From: Bradyrhizobium sp. ORS 278
GTDB lineage: Bacteria; Pseudomonadota; Alphaproteobacteria; Rhizobiales; Xanthobacteraceae
NCBI RefSeq assembly: GCF_000026145.1
Contig: NC_009445.1
Location: 4,983,501-5,047,500 of the forward strand
Direction of reading: 5' to 3'
Length of the DNA stretch: 64,000 nt
Part shown: piece after piece, positions 16,628 through 25,263 of the stretch
How the letters are laid out: every line of letters begins with the position of its first letter
Position numbering within the stretch: position 1 is the first letter of the stretch
Position numbers and translations under genes: made by a program
Notes under the pieces: model-generated
The model's input: the letters and a program-made list of their open reading frames with translations, nothing else
Told to the model about the DNA's origin: nothing
The model's database searches: none

Positions 16628-17902
16628 ATGACGGAGTTGTTTGTCGGCATCGACTTGGGCACCAGCGGCGTGCGCGCCTGCGCCGTCGATCCCAGCGGCA
16701 CGCTGCGTGGTGCGGCGGCCGTGCCGCTGCCGGCGCCGCGTCAAGATGGCGCAGCGATCGAGCAGGATCCCGAGCTGTGGTGGCAGGCGACGACCGCGGC
16801 TCTCGTCGAGCTCGGCACACGCGTCGATCTGCAGGGCGTGACGCGCATCGCTGTCGACGGCACCTCCGGCACGCTGCTGCTGATCGATGCGGACGGACGG
16901 CCCTGCTCGCCTGGCCTGATGTACAACGACGCGCGGGCCGTCGGCGAAGCCAGACGCATTGCGGCGGTCGCGCCGCCCGAGAGCGGCGCGCATGGCGCGA
17001 GCAGCGCGCTCGCCAAGCTGTTGCATCTTCTCACCGCGGGCAGCGCCGCGCGCCGCGCCGTGCACCAGGCCGACTGGATTGCCGGACGCCTCGCCGGCCG
17101 GCACGGCATCAGCGACGAGAACAACGCGCTCAAGCTCGGCTACGATCCAGTGCAGCGCCGCTGGCCGGACTGGCTCGCTCAGCTCGGCATCGCGCCGGAG
17201 CTGCTGCCGAGCATTCTGGCGCCCGGCACACCGTTCGCCGACATCGATCCGTCGACGGCGCGCGCGCTCGGACTCTCCTCATCGGCGCGCGTCGTCGCCG
17301 GCACCACCGACGGCGTCGCCGCCTTCATCGCCACCGGCGCCGACATGCCGGGCGATGCGGTGACCTCGCTCGGCACCACGCTCGTGGTCAAGCTGATCGC
17401 CACCCAACCGATCTTCGCCGCCGCCCAGGGCGTCTACTCGCACCGGCTCGGCGACAAATGGCTCGCCGGCGGCGCATCGAATTCCGGCGGCGCCGCGCTG
17501 CTGTCGCATTTCTCGGCCGCCGATATGGACCTGATGACACCGCTGCTGCGCCCCGATGACCCGACCGGGCTCGACTACTATCCGCTGCCCAAGCCGGGCG
17601 AGCGCTTTCCGATCGCCGATCCCGCGCTCGCGCCGCGGATCACGCCGCGGCCCGTCGAGGATCACCGCTTCTTCCAGGCCCTGCTCGAAGGCATCGGCCG
17701 TGTCGAGGCGCTCGCCTATCAGCGGCTGCAGGCGCTCGGCGCCCCGGCGCTGCGGCGGGTGATCAGCATCGGCGGCGGCGCGAAGAACGCGGCATGGACG
17801 CGGATACGCGAGCGCATCATCGGTGCGCCGGTCAGCGTCGCGGCGCAGACCGAGGCGAGCTACGGCACGGCGCTGCTGGCACTGCAGGGACCGCCGCAAT
17901 GA
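16628..17902 (+). CDS. FGGY-family pentulose kinase (short D-ribulokinase/xylulokinase-like)
   Basis: This 424-residue kinase is shorter than most FGGY enzymes (about 500). It has the phosphate loop DLGTSGVRACAVD near the N-terminus, the conserved VDGTSGTLLL stretch, and SIGGGAKNAAW in the C-terminal domain. The compact length and the DGTSGT motif recall the D-ribulose kinases of plants and cyanobacteria (AtXK-1/SePSK type) from memory. It should phosphorylate a ketopentose or related sugar. It starts the rightward unit divergent from the EryD-like gene, and its stop overlaps the HAD gene as ATGA. Confidence 0.82.
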   Translation: MTELFVGIDLGTSGVRACAVDPSGTLRGAAAVPLPAPRQDGAAIEQDPELWWQATTAALVELGTRVDLQGVTRIAVDGTSGTLLLIDADGRPCSPGLMYNDARAVGEARRIAAVAPPESGAHGASSALAKLLHLLTAGSAARRAVHQADWIAGRLAGRHGISDENNALKLGYDPVQRRWPDWLAQLGIAPELLPSILAPGTPFADIDPSTARALGLSSSARVVAGTTDGVAAFIATGADMPGDAVTSLGTTLVVKLIATQPIFAAAQGVYSHRLGDKWLAGGASNSGGAALLSHFSAADMDLMTPLLRPDDPTGLDYYPLPKPGERFPIADPALAPRITPRPVEDHRFFQALLEGIGRVEALAYQRLQALGAPALRRVISIGGGAKNAAWTRIRERIIGAPVSVAAQTEASYGTALLALQGPPQ

Positions 17903-18768
17903 CTGCTGCCGCGTGTGAGATCAGCGGCCTCGCCGCGATCGCCGACCGTTTCGATCACGTGCTGCTCGACCAATGGGGCACGCTGCATGACGGCCGCACG
18001 GTGTTTCCCCCCGCGCATGACTGCGTGACGAAACTGCGCGAGGCCGGCAAGCACGTCCTGGTGCTGTCTAACTCCGGCAAGCGCGCCGCGCCCAATGCGG
18101 AACGTCTCGCGCGGCTCGGCCTGCCGCGCGCGGCCTATGACGGCATCCTCACCTCCGGCGAAGTGACCTGGGCGGGCCTGCGCGGGCGTACGCGCGCGCC
18201 CTTCACCGATTGCGGCCATGCCTGCTTCCTGATCACCAGAGGCGGCGACTGCTCGCTGATCGATGGTCTCGACCTCGTCATCGTGAACGATACGCGCGAT
18301 GCCGATTTCATCCTGCTCGGCGGCCTCGACGACGATCAGGCCGAGCCCGACCTCTGGCGCGATCGATTCGCGCAGGCCGCGGCGCGGCAGGTGCCGATGA
18401 TCTGCGCCAATCCCGACCTGATGATGTTCGGCGCAAGCGGCCTCGTTCCGGCGCCCGGGACGCTCGCGCGCGCGTATGAATGGCTGGGCGGCGCCGTGAC
18501 CTTCATCGGCAAGCCATATCAGCCGATCTTCGCGGCCGCGCTGGAGCAGCTCGGTCATCCGGACCCGCACCGCGTGCTGATGATCGGCGATTCGCTGGAC
18601 CACGATGTCGCCGGCGCTCGCGCCATGGGGATGCAGACATTGCTGCTCGCCGACGGCGTGCATCGCACGACGCTCGCCGGCGCGCCGGATCTCGCCGCCG
18701 CGACGCGCAAGCTCGCGGCTTCCGCGAGCCGCATGCCGACGTGGACGATGCAGCAGCTGGCCTGGTGA
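17899..18768 (+). CDS. HAD-superfamily subclass IIA hydrolase (TIGR01459 type)
   Basis: The 289-residue protein carries HAD motif I as LLDQWGTLHDG (nucleophile Asp24, with Trp in place of the second Asp, as in the NagD-like TIGR01459 group) and motif IV GDSLDHDVAGA near residue 230. A cap domain lies between them. It is expected to remove phosphate from a sugar phosphate. The start at 17899 overlaps the kinase stop; a longer reading lies inside the kinase gene and is rejected. Placement between a kinase and an aldolase suggests a side role in phosphate balance or in clearing a misphosphorylated sugar. Confidence 0.82.
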   Translation: MTAAACEISGLAAIADRFDHVLLDQWGTLHDGRTVFPPAHDCVTKLREAGKHVLVLSNSGKRAAPNAERLARLGLPRAAYDGILTSGEVTWAGLRGRTRAPFTDCGHACFLITRGGDCSLIDGLDLVIVNDTRDADFILLGGLDDDQAEPDLWRDRFAQAAARQVPMICANPDLMMFGASGLVPAPGTLARAYEWLGGAVTFIGKPYQPIFAAALEQLGHPDPHRVLMIGDSLDHDVAGARAMGMQTLLLADGVHRTTLAGAPDLAAATRKLAASASRMPTWTMQQLAW

Positions 18769-18783
18769 CCGAGGAGACGAGAG

Positions 18784-19809
18784 ATGCGCGAGCCCGGAGA
18801 CCTGCAAGCCCTGCGCGCGATGTCGGCGCGCGTCGGCCGCAACATGCTGCTGGTGCAGGGCGCCGGCGGTAACTCGTCGGTCAAGCAGGACGACGTGCTG
18901 TGGGTGAAGGCCTCCGGCACCTGGCTGTCGGACGCGACCGAGAAGAACATCTTCGTGCCGGTGCTGCTGAGCGCCGCGCGCGCGGCGCTCGCACGCGATG
19001 ACGAGCGCATTCCCCTCGCCGCCCCCGGCCCGTTGCGCGCCTCCATCGAAACCTCGCTGCATGCGCTGCTGCCGCATCGCGTCGTGCTGCACGTCCACGC
19101 CGTTAACACCATCGCCTGGGCCGCGCGCCGCGACGCGCGCGAGGAGTTGGCGAGGCGGCTCGACGGCCTCGCCTGGCGCCACCTCGATTACTTTCATCCC
19201 GGCCTGCCGCTGGCGCGCGCGGTGAGCGCCGTCGTCGCCCAGGCGCGGGTCGACGTGCTGATCCTCGGCAATCACGGCCTCGTCGTCGGCGCCGACAATT
19301 GCGACGCGGCCGAGGCGCTGGTTCACGATGTGGAACGGCGGCTGGCGCTGCCGCCGCGCGCGGCACCTGTCGCCGATGAGGCCGCCTTGGCGCGTCTGTG
19401 CGCCGGCACGCCCTATCGTCTGCCGCAAGACGCCGCGAGCCACGGCACCGCGACCGATCCGTTCAGCCGCGCCGTCGCCACCGGCGGCTCGCTCTATCCG
19501 GACCATGTCGTGTTCCTCGGCCCGGGCCTGCCGACGATCGACGGCGCCGAGGGCCTGGCGACGCTGCTCGCGCGCACGCAAGCGAGCGGCCTGCCCGCCC
19601 CTGTCGCCGCGCTCGTGCCGGGGCTCGGCGCCATCATCCGCAGCGACGCCAGTGCCGGCGCCGAGGCGATGCTGAGCTGTCTCGCGCTGGTGACCAGCCG
19701 CCTGCCGCTGTTGGCCGAGATCGGCTATCTCTCGTCGCAGCACGAGCAGATGCTGCTGAATTGGGACGCTGAGCGCTACCGGCAGCAATTGACCGCGAGC
19801 CGCCAGTAG
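18784..19809 (+). CDS. class II aldolase/adducin family protein
   Basis: This 341-residue protein carries the class II aldolase core in its first 200 residues: catalytic Glu89 and zinc ligands His103, His105 and His164 (HVHAVN and GNHGLVVG). The C-terminal 130 residues are an extra region. The layout is like the aldolase half of the bifunctional aldolase/dehydrogenase proteins related to RhaD, but without the dehydrogenase half. It starts 15 bases after the HAD gene and closes the three-gene unit. Rhamnulose- or fuculose-phosphate-type cleavage is likely; the true substrate is unknown. Confidence 0.82.
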   Translation: MREPGDLQALRAMSARVGRNMLLVQGAGGNSSVKQDDVLWVKASGTWLSDATEKNIFVPVLLSAARAALARDDERIPLAAPGPLRASIETSLHALLPHRVVLHVHAVNTIAWAARRDAREELARRLDGLAWRHLDYFHPGLPLARAVSAVVAQARVDVLILGNHGLVVGADNCDAAEALVHDVERRLALPPRAAPVADEAALARLCAGTPYRLPQDAASHGTATDPFSRAVATGGSLYPDHVVFLGPGLPTIDGAEGLATLLARTQASGLPAPVAALVPGLGAIIRSDASAGAEAMLSCLALVTSRLPLLAEIGYLSSQHEQMLLNWDAERYRQQLTASRQ

Positions 19810-19875
19810 CGCCAAGCCTACAGCTTGTGCGTTTCCTTCAAATAACGGTTGTCTCCGGTGGAGCTCTCATCGTCT

Positions 19876-19990
19876 CCCCCAGTGTCATGCTCCGCGAAGG
19901 CGGAGCATCCAGTACTCCGCGGCAGAGATGATCAATTGACATGTCACGGCGTACTGGATCGTCCGCCTTCGCGGACGATGACAGCGGGGG
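19876..19990. repeat. long imperfect palindromic repeat with nested hairpins
   Basis: Bases 19876-19915 and 19951-19990 form 40-base arms that are inverted copies with 34 of 40 positions matching. Each arm contains its own perfect 9-bp hairpin (19887-19908 and 19958-19979). Four of the six differences between the arms fall in two GC-to-CG swaps that keep both hairpins paired. The element fills most of the spacer between two converging genes. It resembles palindromic repeats scattered through Bradyrhizobium genomes, as recalled from memory. It could act as a bidirectional terminator. Confidence 0.75.
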
Positions 19991-20029
19991 CCGCATGGCC
20001 GAAGCGACCCGGAGCTTGCCGGCCAACCT

Positions 20030-20446
20030 CTACGCCGCGAGCGCGCCGAGCTGTTTCAGCATGCCCAGATTGTCGAGTTGCGCCCAGTGCTCGACCAGCA
20101 CGCCGTCACGGATCTTGAACAGGTCGAGCACCGCGACCCGGATCGGCTTGCCGGTCGGCGCCATCGCGCCGAACGGACCGGTGTGGGTGGCATGGATCAC
20201 CAGTCGCACCAGCACCTTGTCCTCCTCGGCGACGAGATCCAGGAGTTCCAGTTTCATGTCGGGGAACGCCGGCATCAGCGCATCATGCAGTTGCAGCACG
20301 CCCTCCGGCCCGCGCACCTCGAAGTCGAGGCCCGGATCGTGGCGGACGAAGGTTTTCGCCACATGCTTCTCCATCCACGCCGCATCGCGCGCGAGGAACG
20401 CCTTGAAGTAGTCCCGGCAGATCTGCTTGTTGGTCTCGGACATCAT
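20030..20446 (-). CDS. SnoaL-like / ester cyclase family protein
   Basis: The 138-residue protein has the pattern of the SnoaL-like polyketide-cyclase group: an N-terminal helix (RDYFKAFLARD), conserved HDPG, a central GPEGVLQLHDALMPAFPD stretch, and a C-terminal strand DGVLVEHWAQLDNLGML. These small cone-shaped proteins include cyclases, isomerases and non-enzymatic ligand-binding members, so the activity is open. An AAGGGAG site lies 6 bases before the ATG at 20446. It is the last gene of the leftward glutathione/CoA unit. Confidence 0.78.
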   Translation of the reverse strand: MMSETNKQICRDYFKAFLARDAAWMEKHVAKTFVRHDPGLDFEVRGPEGVLQLHDALMPAFPDMKLELLDLVAEEDKVLVRLVIHATHTGPFGAMAPTGKPIRVAVLDLFKIRDGVLVEHWAQLDNLGMLKQLGALAA

Positions 20447-20518
20447 CTTGTTCTCCCTTGATCTTCGTTGGTCTTGCAGTTGTCGATTGTCCATCCCGCC
20501 GCGATGCGCGCCCCGGCG

Positions 20519-21445
20519 CTACGCCGCCACCACATCGAATCCGAGGCGCGGGAAATGAATGTGCAGGTCACCGGCGTCGTGATCCCTGCGATGGATGACG
20601 ATTTCGCTCGCATCCGCCGCCACCAGCGTGCCCGTCACGGGCACGCGCGCATTGTCATCGGGCGTCACCGTGACCTTCTGCCCCGCATAGAGTCCCGATG
20701 GATCTCCATTGGGAGGAAGATGACTCGGCGTCGTCGGATGCGCGGCCTTGGCGATGGAAAAGGCCTCGTCCGCGCTCATCGCCAAGGGTGCGCCGTGCCC
20801 GAGCGCGGCGATGCGGTCGTACCAGCCGATGAGCGGCGTGAGGCCGGCCAGCTTGTCGACCTCGCCGGGGCAATTCTTGCGCATCAAAAAAGTGGTCTGA
20901 TAGCAGGTCAGGTCGAGCGCGCTCGGCCTGTCGCCGAAGATGAAGGGACGGCCGTCGGCGAGCGCCGACTTCAGCCAGGCATATTGCGCGTGCAGGTGCT
21001 GCAGATGCAGCGGCAGGCTCGGCGCCATCGCTGTCTTGCTGATGTCGATGCCGAGATAGCCCTCCTTGCGATCCCGAATGAACTCGGCCGGAAACATGTC
21101 GCCAATGAAATGCGAGATCACGCCGATGGTGGGGATCCACATCGCGCGCTCCCAGGCAAACGACAGACCGCGCGCCAGCCCTTCGCTGCCGGACGGATAG
21201 AATGTCGGCTCGGGATGCAGCCGCTCCAGCGCCGGAAGGATGATGTTGGTGTCGCAATAGATGTCGGCGCCGACCTGCAGCACCGGGATGCGGCGGTAGC
21301 CGCCGGTCAGCGGCATCAGCAGCGGTCGCGGCGGCGCCGGCGGCGTGTCGACCGAGCGCCACGGCAGCTTCTTCAGCCCGAAGGCTGAGCGGATCTTCTC
21401 CGAGAACGTCGAAAGCTCGTAATGATGCAGAATCAGCTCGGCCAT
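20519..21445 (-). CDS. glutathione S-transferase family protein with C-terminal extension
   Basis: The 308-residue protein starts with a thioredoxin-like GST domain (ELSTFSEKIRSAFGLKKL; cis-proline loop RRIPVLQVG; CDTNIILPALE) and an all-helical C-terminal GST domain to about residue 210. A further stretch of about 90 residues follows, ending in a beta-rich segment (KVTVTPDDNARVPVTGTLV); it is not part of a standard GST. The start at 21445 follows GAAGGGAAG. In this operon it could conjugate or remove glutathione from an electrophile, comparable to IsoJ/IsoI; this role is inferred. Confidence 0.78.
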   Translation of the reverse strand: MAELILHHYELSTFSEKIRSAFGLKKLPWRSVDTPPAPPRPLLMPLTGGYRRIPVLQVGADIYCDTNIILPALERLHPEPTFYPSGSEGLARGLSFAWERAMWIPTIGVISHFIGDMFPAEFIRDRKEGYLGIDISKTAMAPSLPLHLQHLHAQYAWLKSALADGRPFIFGDRPSALDLTCYQTTFLMRKNCPGEVDKLAGLTPLIGWYDRIAALGHGAPLAMSADEAFSIAKAAHPTTPSHLPPNGDPSGLYAGQKVTVTPDDNARVPVTGTLVAADASEIVIHRRDHDAGDLHIHFPRLGFDVVAA

Positions 21446-21483
21446 CTGGCGTCTTCCCTTCGTTGTTGTTGTCGTTGTGCGCG

Positions 21484-22242
21484 TCAATGCATGATGTGGC
21501 CGCCGTCGACGACGATGGTCTGTCCGGAGACAAAGCCGGCGAGGTCGGACAAGAGATACAGCGCCGTGCCGACGAGGTCGCCCGGCTTCTGCTCGCGCGA
21601 CAGCGCGCGCGCCTTCAGGAAGCTCTGTTGCCATTCGACAGGGCGGTTACGCGTCGCATCGGTGATCACGAAGCCGGGCGCGATGACGTTGACGCGCACG
21701 CCGTTCGGACCCATCTCCTTGGCGAGACCCTTGGTCATCGACAGCACCGCGCCCTTGGTGGCGACATAGTGCAGGTAGCCGGGCTGGCCGGCCACGGCGA
21801 CCACCGAGGCGATGTTGACGATGCTGCCCGATTGCTGTGCGCGCATGGCCGGCGCCACCGCCTTGCAGCAGTGCCACACACCCTTGACGTTGACCGCGAA
21901 GATGCGGTCCCACACCGCGGGATCGAGCTCATCGAACGGCGTCAGCTTGACCTCGCGGAAATACGCGGCATTGGTGATCAGCCCGTCGATGCGGCCGAAC
22001 GCCTTCATCGCCGCCGCCGCCATGTCGCGCACCGAGCCGTCATCGGCGACGTCGACCCGCACCGCCAGCGCGCGGCCGCCGGCACGCTCGACCAGCGCCA
22101 CCGTCTCATCGACGGCGTTCATGTCGGCAACGACGACATTGGCGCCGTGGGCCGCGCAGCCGGCCGCGAAAGCCTGGCCGATGCCGGTCGCAGCGCCGGT
22201 GATCACGATGGTGCGGCCGTCGAGCAGATTTGGCTGTATCAT
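21484..22242 (-). CDS. short-chain dehydrogenase/reductase (classical SDR)
   Basis: The 252-residue enzyme has the cofactor motif TGAATGIG (15-22), with active-site Asn119, Ser146, Tyr159 and Lys163 (YVATK). It ends with the usual GQTIVVDGG. Asp40 after the second strand favours NAD over NADP. GAGGGAGAG stands a few bases before the ATG at 22242; the longer upstream reading lies in the GST gene and is rejected. It may oxidise a hydroxyl group of a glutathione adduct, as IsoH does, but many alcohol substrates are possible. Confidence 0.86.
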   Translation of the reverse strand: MIQPNLLDGRTIVITGAATGIGQAFAAGCAAHGANVVVADMNAVDETVALVERAGGRALAVRVDVADDGSVRDMAAAAMKAFGRIDGLITNAAYFREVKLTPFDELDPAVWDRIFAVNVKGVWHCCKAVAPAMRAQQSGSIVNIASVVAVAGQPGYLHYVATKGAVLSMTKGLAKEMGPNGVRVNVIAPGFVITDATRNRPVEWQQSFLKARALSREQKPGDLVGTALYLLSDLAGFVSGQTIVVDGGHIMH

Positions 22243-22253
22243 GGTTCTCTCCC

Positions 22254-22853
22254 TCAGACGTAAGGCAGCGTCGACATGAAAGCCGGTCGAGCCGCCGTGG
22301 CGTCGCGCAGCGCATCGAGCCTGGGTGTCGGCTCGCGCCAGGGCGCCTCCGGAAACCGCAACCGCACGTAGTCGATGGCGACCGCGGTGAGGATCACCGA
22401 GAGGTCCGGCGTGCCGCCGGCATAGACCGGCGGATCGGCCTCCAGCGCGCGGAAGCCGGTGATGATGGTGCGCCGCCGCTTCAGCCCGACTCGGGTTTCG
22501 CCCCAATGCGGATCCATCTGCATCACGCCGGTGATGATGTTGGCCATCGCGTCGATCACGCCCATCGCAAGGCCCGCGCGCGAGATGATGCGATCGAGAT
22601 CGCCATCGAGCAGCGAGGGCTTTTGCACCTTGCGCTCCAACCAGGTCACGATCAGCAGGCTCTCGGTCAGCGGGATGCCGGAGTCGAGCTCGAGCGTCGG
22701 GACCCGCGAGGCCGGATTGAGCTTGATCAGCCCAGCATCGTCGGCCCAGGGATTGACGACTTCAGTGCCGCCGAGATCGAACCCCTTCTCGGCGAGCGCG
22801 ATGCGCGCGATCCGCGCATAGGGGCTGGTGGTGTTGGTGAGAATGCGCATCAT
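22254..22853 (-). CDS. glutathione S-transferase
   Basis: The 199-residue protein is a standard-size cytosolic GST. The N-terminal thioredoxin-like domain contains TSPYARIARIALAEKG, the cis-proline loop RVPTLE and the glutathione-contact TESLLI. The C-terminal domain is helical. It begins 6 bases after the binding-protein gene and ends 11 bases before the SDR start, so it is co-transcribed. It is the best candidate for conjugating glutathione to an electrophile such as an epoxide; this is inferred. Confidence 0.82.
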   Translation of the reverse strand: MMRILTNTTSPYARIARIALAEKGFDLGGTEVVNPWADDAGLIKLNPASRVPTLELDSGIPLTESLLIVTWLERKVQKPSLLDGDLDRIISRAGLAMGVIDAMANIITGVMQMDPHWGETRVGLKRRRTIITGFRALEADPPVYAGGTPDLSVILTAVAIDYVRLRFPEAPWREPTPRLDALRDATAARPAFMSTLPYV

Positions 22854-22859
22854 CGCTCC

Positions 22860-24068
22860 TTACTCCGACAGCAGCGACGGACAGCCACTCTTCTCGGCCG
22901 GCGTGAACAGGCTGGCGCCGGGGATCGTGGTGCGGATCTTGTAGAGATCGGCCGCCGGGTCCTTGGACTCCTTCGGCGTCTTCACTTCGGCGATCATCAG
23001 GTCCATCACGACGCGGCCGTTGGCCTGGATCCTGGCATTGGAGACCATCGGGCTGTCGATCGGGATTTCGCGGATGGTCTTGGCGATCGTCTTGGCGTCG
23101 TCCGTGCCGGCCTTCTGCACCGATCTCAGATAGTGCTGGGTCGCGACGTAGGCGAGCGCGTGCCCCATCGTCGGCACCTGCTTGTTGTTGCGGGCCATGA
23201 AGCGCTGCCCCCAGGCGCGCGAGGCGTCGTTCTGGTCCCAGTAGAACGCGACCGGGAATTTCATGCCCTGGGCGACGTCGAGGCCCATCGACACGACGTT
23301 GTTGGTGAACACCAGCATGGCCGCGAGCTTGTCGCCCATGCCGAATTCGCGCGCCTGCTTGATCGTGGTGACGAGATCGGGGCCGGCGTTGGCGAGCGCG
23401 ATGATGTCGGCGCCCGAGCCCTGCGCCTGCAGGATCTGCGAGGCCATGTCTGGCGAGTCGAGCGGATGCTTGGCCTCTCCCACCACGCTGCCGCCCGCCG
23501 CAGTCACGGCCTTCGAGGCATCCGAGGACAGGGACTTGCCGAACACGTAGTCGGCGGTGATGAAGAACCACTTCTTCGCGCCGGCATCGACGAGGCCCTT
23601 CGCGACCGCGTTCGACAGCGCGTCGGTGGACGGCGCCCATTGCGTGCCATAGGGCGAGCACTGATCCCCGGAGAAGTTGGAGGCATAGCCGCCGGTCACC
23701 AAGGTGGTGATGCCGCGCTGCTTGGCGATGGCCTGCGCCGCGAGACCCGCGGAGCTCGAGCCGCCGAGCACCAGCGCGCTCACGCCCTCCTGATCGATGT
23801 AGCGGCCGGCGAGCGAGGCGGCGATATCGGGCTTGTTCTGGTGGTTGGCCGAGAGCACCTCGACCTTGCGGCCCAGCACCTTGCCGCCAAAATCCTCCGC
23901 CGCCATCGTCGTGGCGAGCACGGTGTTCGGGCCGCCATTGCCCTGATAGATGCCGGTGAGGTCGTCGATCACCAGGATGCGGAAGGGCTTCTCGTCGGCG
24001 CGGGCCGGCGTGGCCAGCAGCAGCACGGCGGCCAGCGCGGTCACGCCGGCGGCAATGGATCGTCTCAT
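22860..24068 (-). CDS. ABC transporter substrate-binding protein, branched-chain amino acid (Liv) type
   Basis: This 402-residue periplasmic protein has an Arg-Arg-started signal peptide cleaved near ARADE (about residue 23), followed by the type I Liv/Peripla_BP_6 fold (VIDDLTGIYQGNGGPN and FFITADYVFGKSL). GAGGAG lies 7 bases before the ATG at 24068. No permease or ATPase gene for it is present in the window, so it is an orphan receptor that may serve a transporter elsewhere. Such proteins often bind aromatic or carboxylic acids rather than amino acids when found in catabolic operons. Confidence 0.85.
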   Translation of the reverse strand: MRRSIAAGVTALAAVLLLATPARADEKPFRILVIDDLTGIYQGNGGPNTVLATTMAAEDFGGKVLGRKVEVLSANHQNKPDIAASLAGRYIDQEGVSALVLGGSSSAGLAAQAIAKQRGITTLVTGGYASNFSGDQCSPYGTQWAPSTDALSNAVAKGLVDAGAKKWFFITADYVFGKSLSSDASKAVTAAGGSVVGEAKHPLDSPDMASQILQAQGSGADIIALANAGPDLVTTIKQAREFGMGDKLAAMLVFTNNVVSMGLDVAQGMKFPVAFYWDQNDASRAWGQRFMARNNKQVPTMGHALAYVATQHYLRSVQKAGTDDAKTIAKTIREIPIDSPMVSNARIQANGRVVMDLMIAEVKTPKESKDPAADLYKIRTTIPGASLFTPAEKSGCPSLLSE

Positions 24069-24108
24069 GACAGGTCTCCTCGGGCGTTGTTGGGTTGGTT
24101 CGGAACGA

Positions 24109-25263
24109 TCACTCGGCAGGCACTTTTCGATCGGCGAATTCGGCGCGGATGTCGGCGCTGTGCTCGCCGATATCGGGCACGCGGCCGAGCGCAGGCAGGA
24201 CGCCGTCGCGCAGGGCCGGCGGCGCGATGATCGAGGCCGCCCCGTGCGGCGTGTCGATGCCGACACGCCGCAAGGCGGGGTGATGCGCGAGTTCGGCGAC
24301 GCTATTGACGAAGCCATAGGCGGTGCCGGCCTCGCGCAGCTTTGCAGCCGCCTGATCCCTGGTCATCGTGGCGAACACCGACCCAACATGGCCGTCGACC
24401 TCGGCGCGGTTGGCGACGCGGGCATTGTTGGAAGTGTAGTGAGGGTGCTCCGGCAATTCCGGCTCGCTCATCACCACGCGGCAGAAATTGCGCCATTCGC
24501 GCTCGTTCTGGATCGAGATCAGCACCTGCGAGCCGTCCGACGTCGCGAACGCGCCGTAGGGACAGATCGACGGATGAGCGAGGCCCATGCGCGCGGGCGC
24601 CTGGCCGGTGCCCTCGAAATACAGCAGCGGTACGTTCATCCAATCGGCCATGCCGGCGAACAGGTCGGTTTCGATCGCGCTGCCCCTGCCCGTCTGTCCC
24701 CGCCCGATCAGCGCCTCGAGCACAGCGGCATGCGCGGCCATGCCACAGGCGATGTCGCACACGGACACGCCGACCCGGCCGGGCCCGGCAGGATGACCGG
24801 TGATGCCGGCGAGACCGCTCTCGGCCTGCACCAGCAGGTCATAGGCCTTCATGTCGGTATAGGCATTGCCTGCGCCATAGCCGGAGATATCGACCGTGAT
24901 CAGCCGCGGATGCTTTTCGCGCAGCGCCGCGGACCCGAAGCCGGCGCGCGCGGCGGCGCCCGGCGCGAGGTTCTGCACGACGACGTCGGCACGCGCGATG
25001 ATCCGATGCAGCAGCGCGGCATCGTCAGGGTTCTTGATGTCGGCGACGAGGCTCTGCTTGCCGCGATTGAGCCAGACGAAATAGCTCGACAGGCCGCCGA
25101 CCGCGGCATCATAGCCGCGCGCGAAGTCACCCTCCGGACGCTCGATCTTGATGACCCGCGCGCCGGCGTCCGCCAGCCGCGAGGTGCAATAGGGCGCGGC
25201 GACGGCCTGCTCGAACGCGACGACGAGAACGTCTTGCAAGGGTTTCTTGGGCGCAGATGTCAT
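24109..25263 (-). CDS. CaiB/BaiF (class III) CoA-transferase family protein
   Basis: The 384-residue protein has the class III CoA-transferase pattern: N-terminal DVLVVAFEQAVAAPYCTS, ADAGARVIKIERPEGD, LNRGKQSLVADIK, and a catalytic Asp probably at residue 170 (GVSVCDIACGM). These enzymes move CoA between carboxylic acids or racemise acyl-CoAs. The start at 25263 is set by family length. It is the first gene of the leftward unit, facing the LysR gene, and could activate an acid formed by the GST and SDR steps, in the manner proposed for IsoG. Confidence 0.85.
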   Translation of the reverse strand: MTSAPKKPLQDVLVVAFEQAVAAPYCTSRLADAGARVIKIERPEGDFARGYDAAVGGLSSYFVWLNRGKQSLVADIKNPDDAALLHRIIARADVVVQNLAPGAAARAGFGSAALREKHPRLITVDISGYGAGNAYTDMKAYDLLVQAESGLAGITGHPAGPGRVGVSVCDIACGMAAHAAVLEALIGRGQTGRGSAIETDLFAGMADWMNVPLLYFEGTGQAPARMGLAHPSICPYGAFATSDGSQVLISIQNEREWRNFCRVVMSEPELPEHPHYTSNNARVANRAEVDGHVGSVFATMTRDQAAAKLREAGTAYGFVNSVAELAHHPALRRVGIDTPHGAASIIAPPALRDGVLPALGRVPDIGEHSADIRAEFADRKVPAE

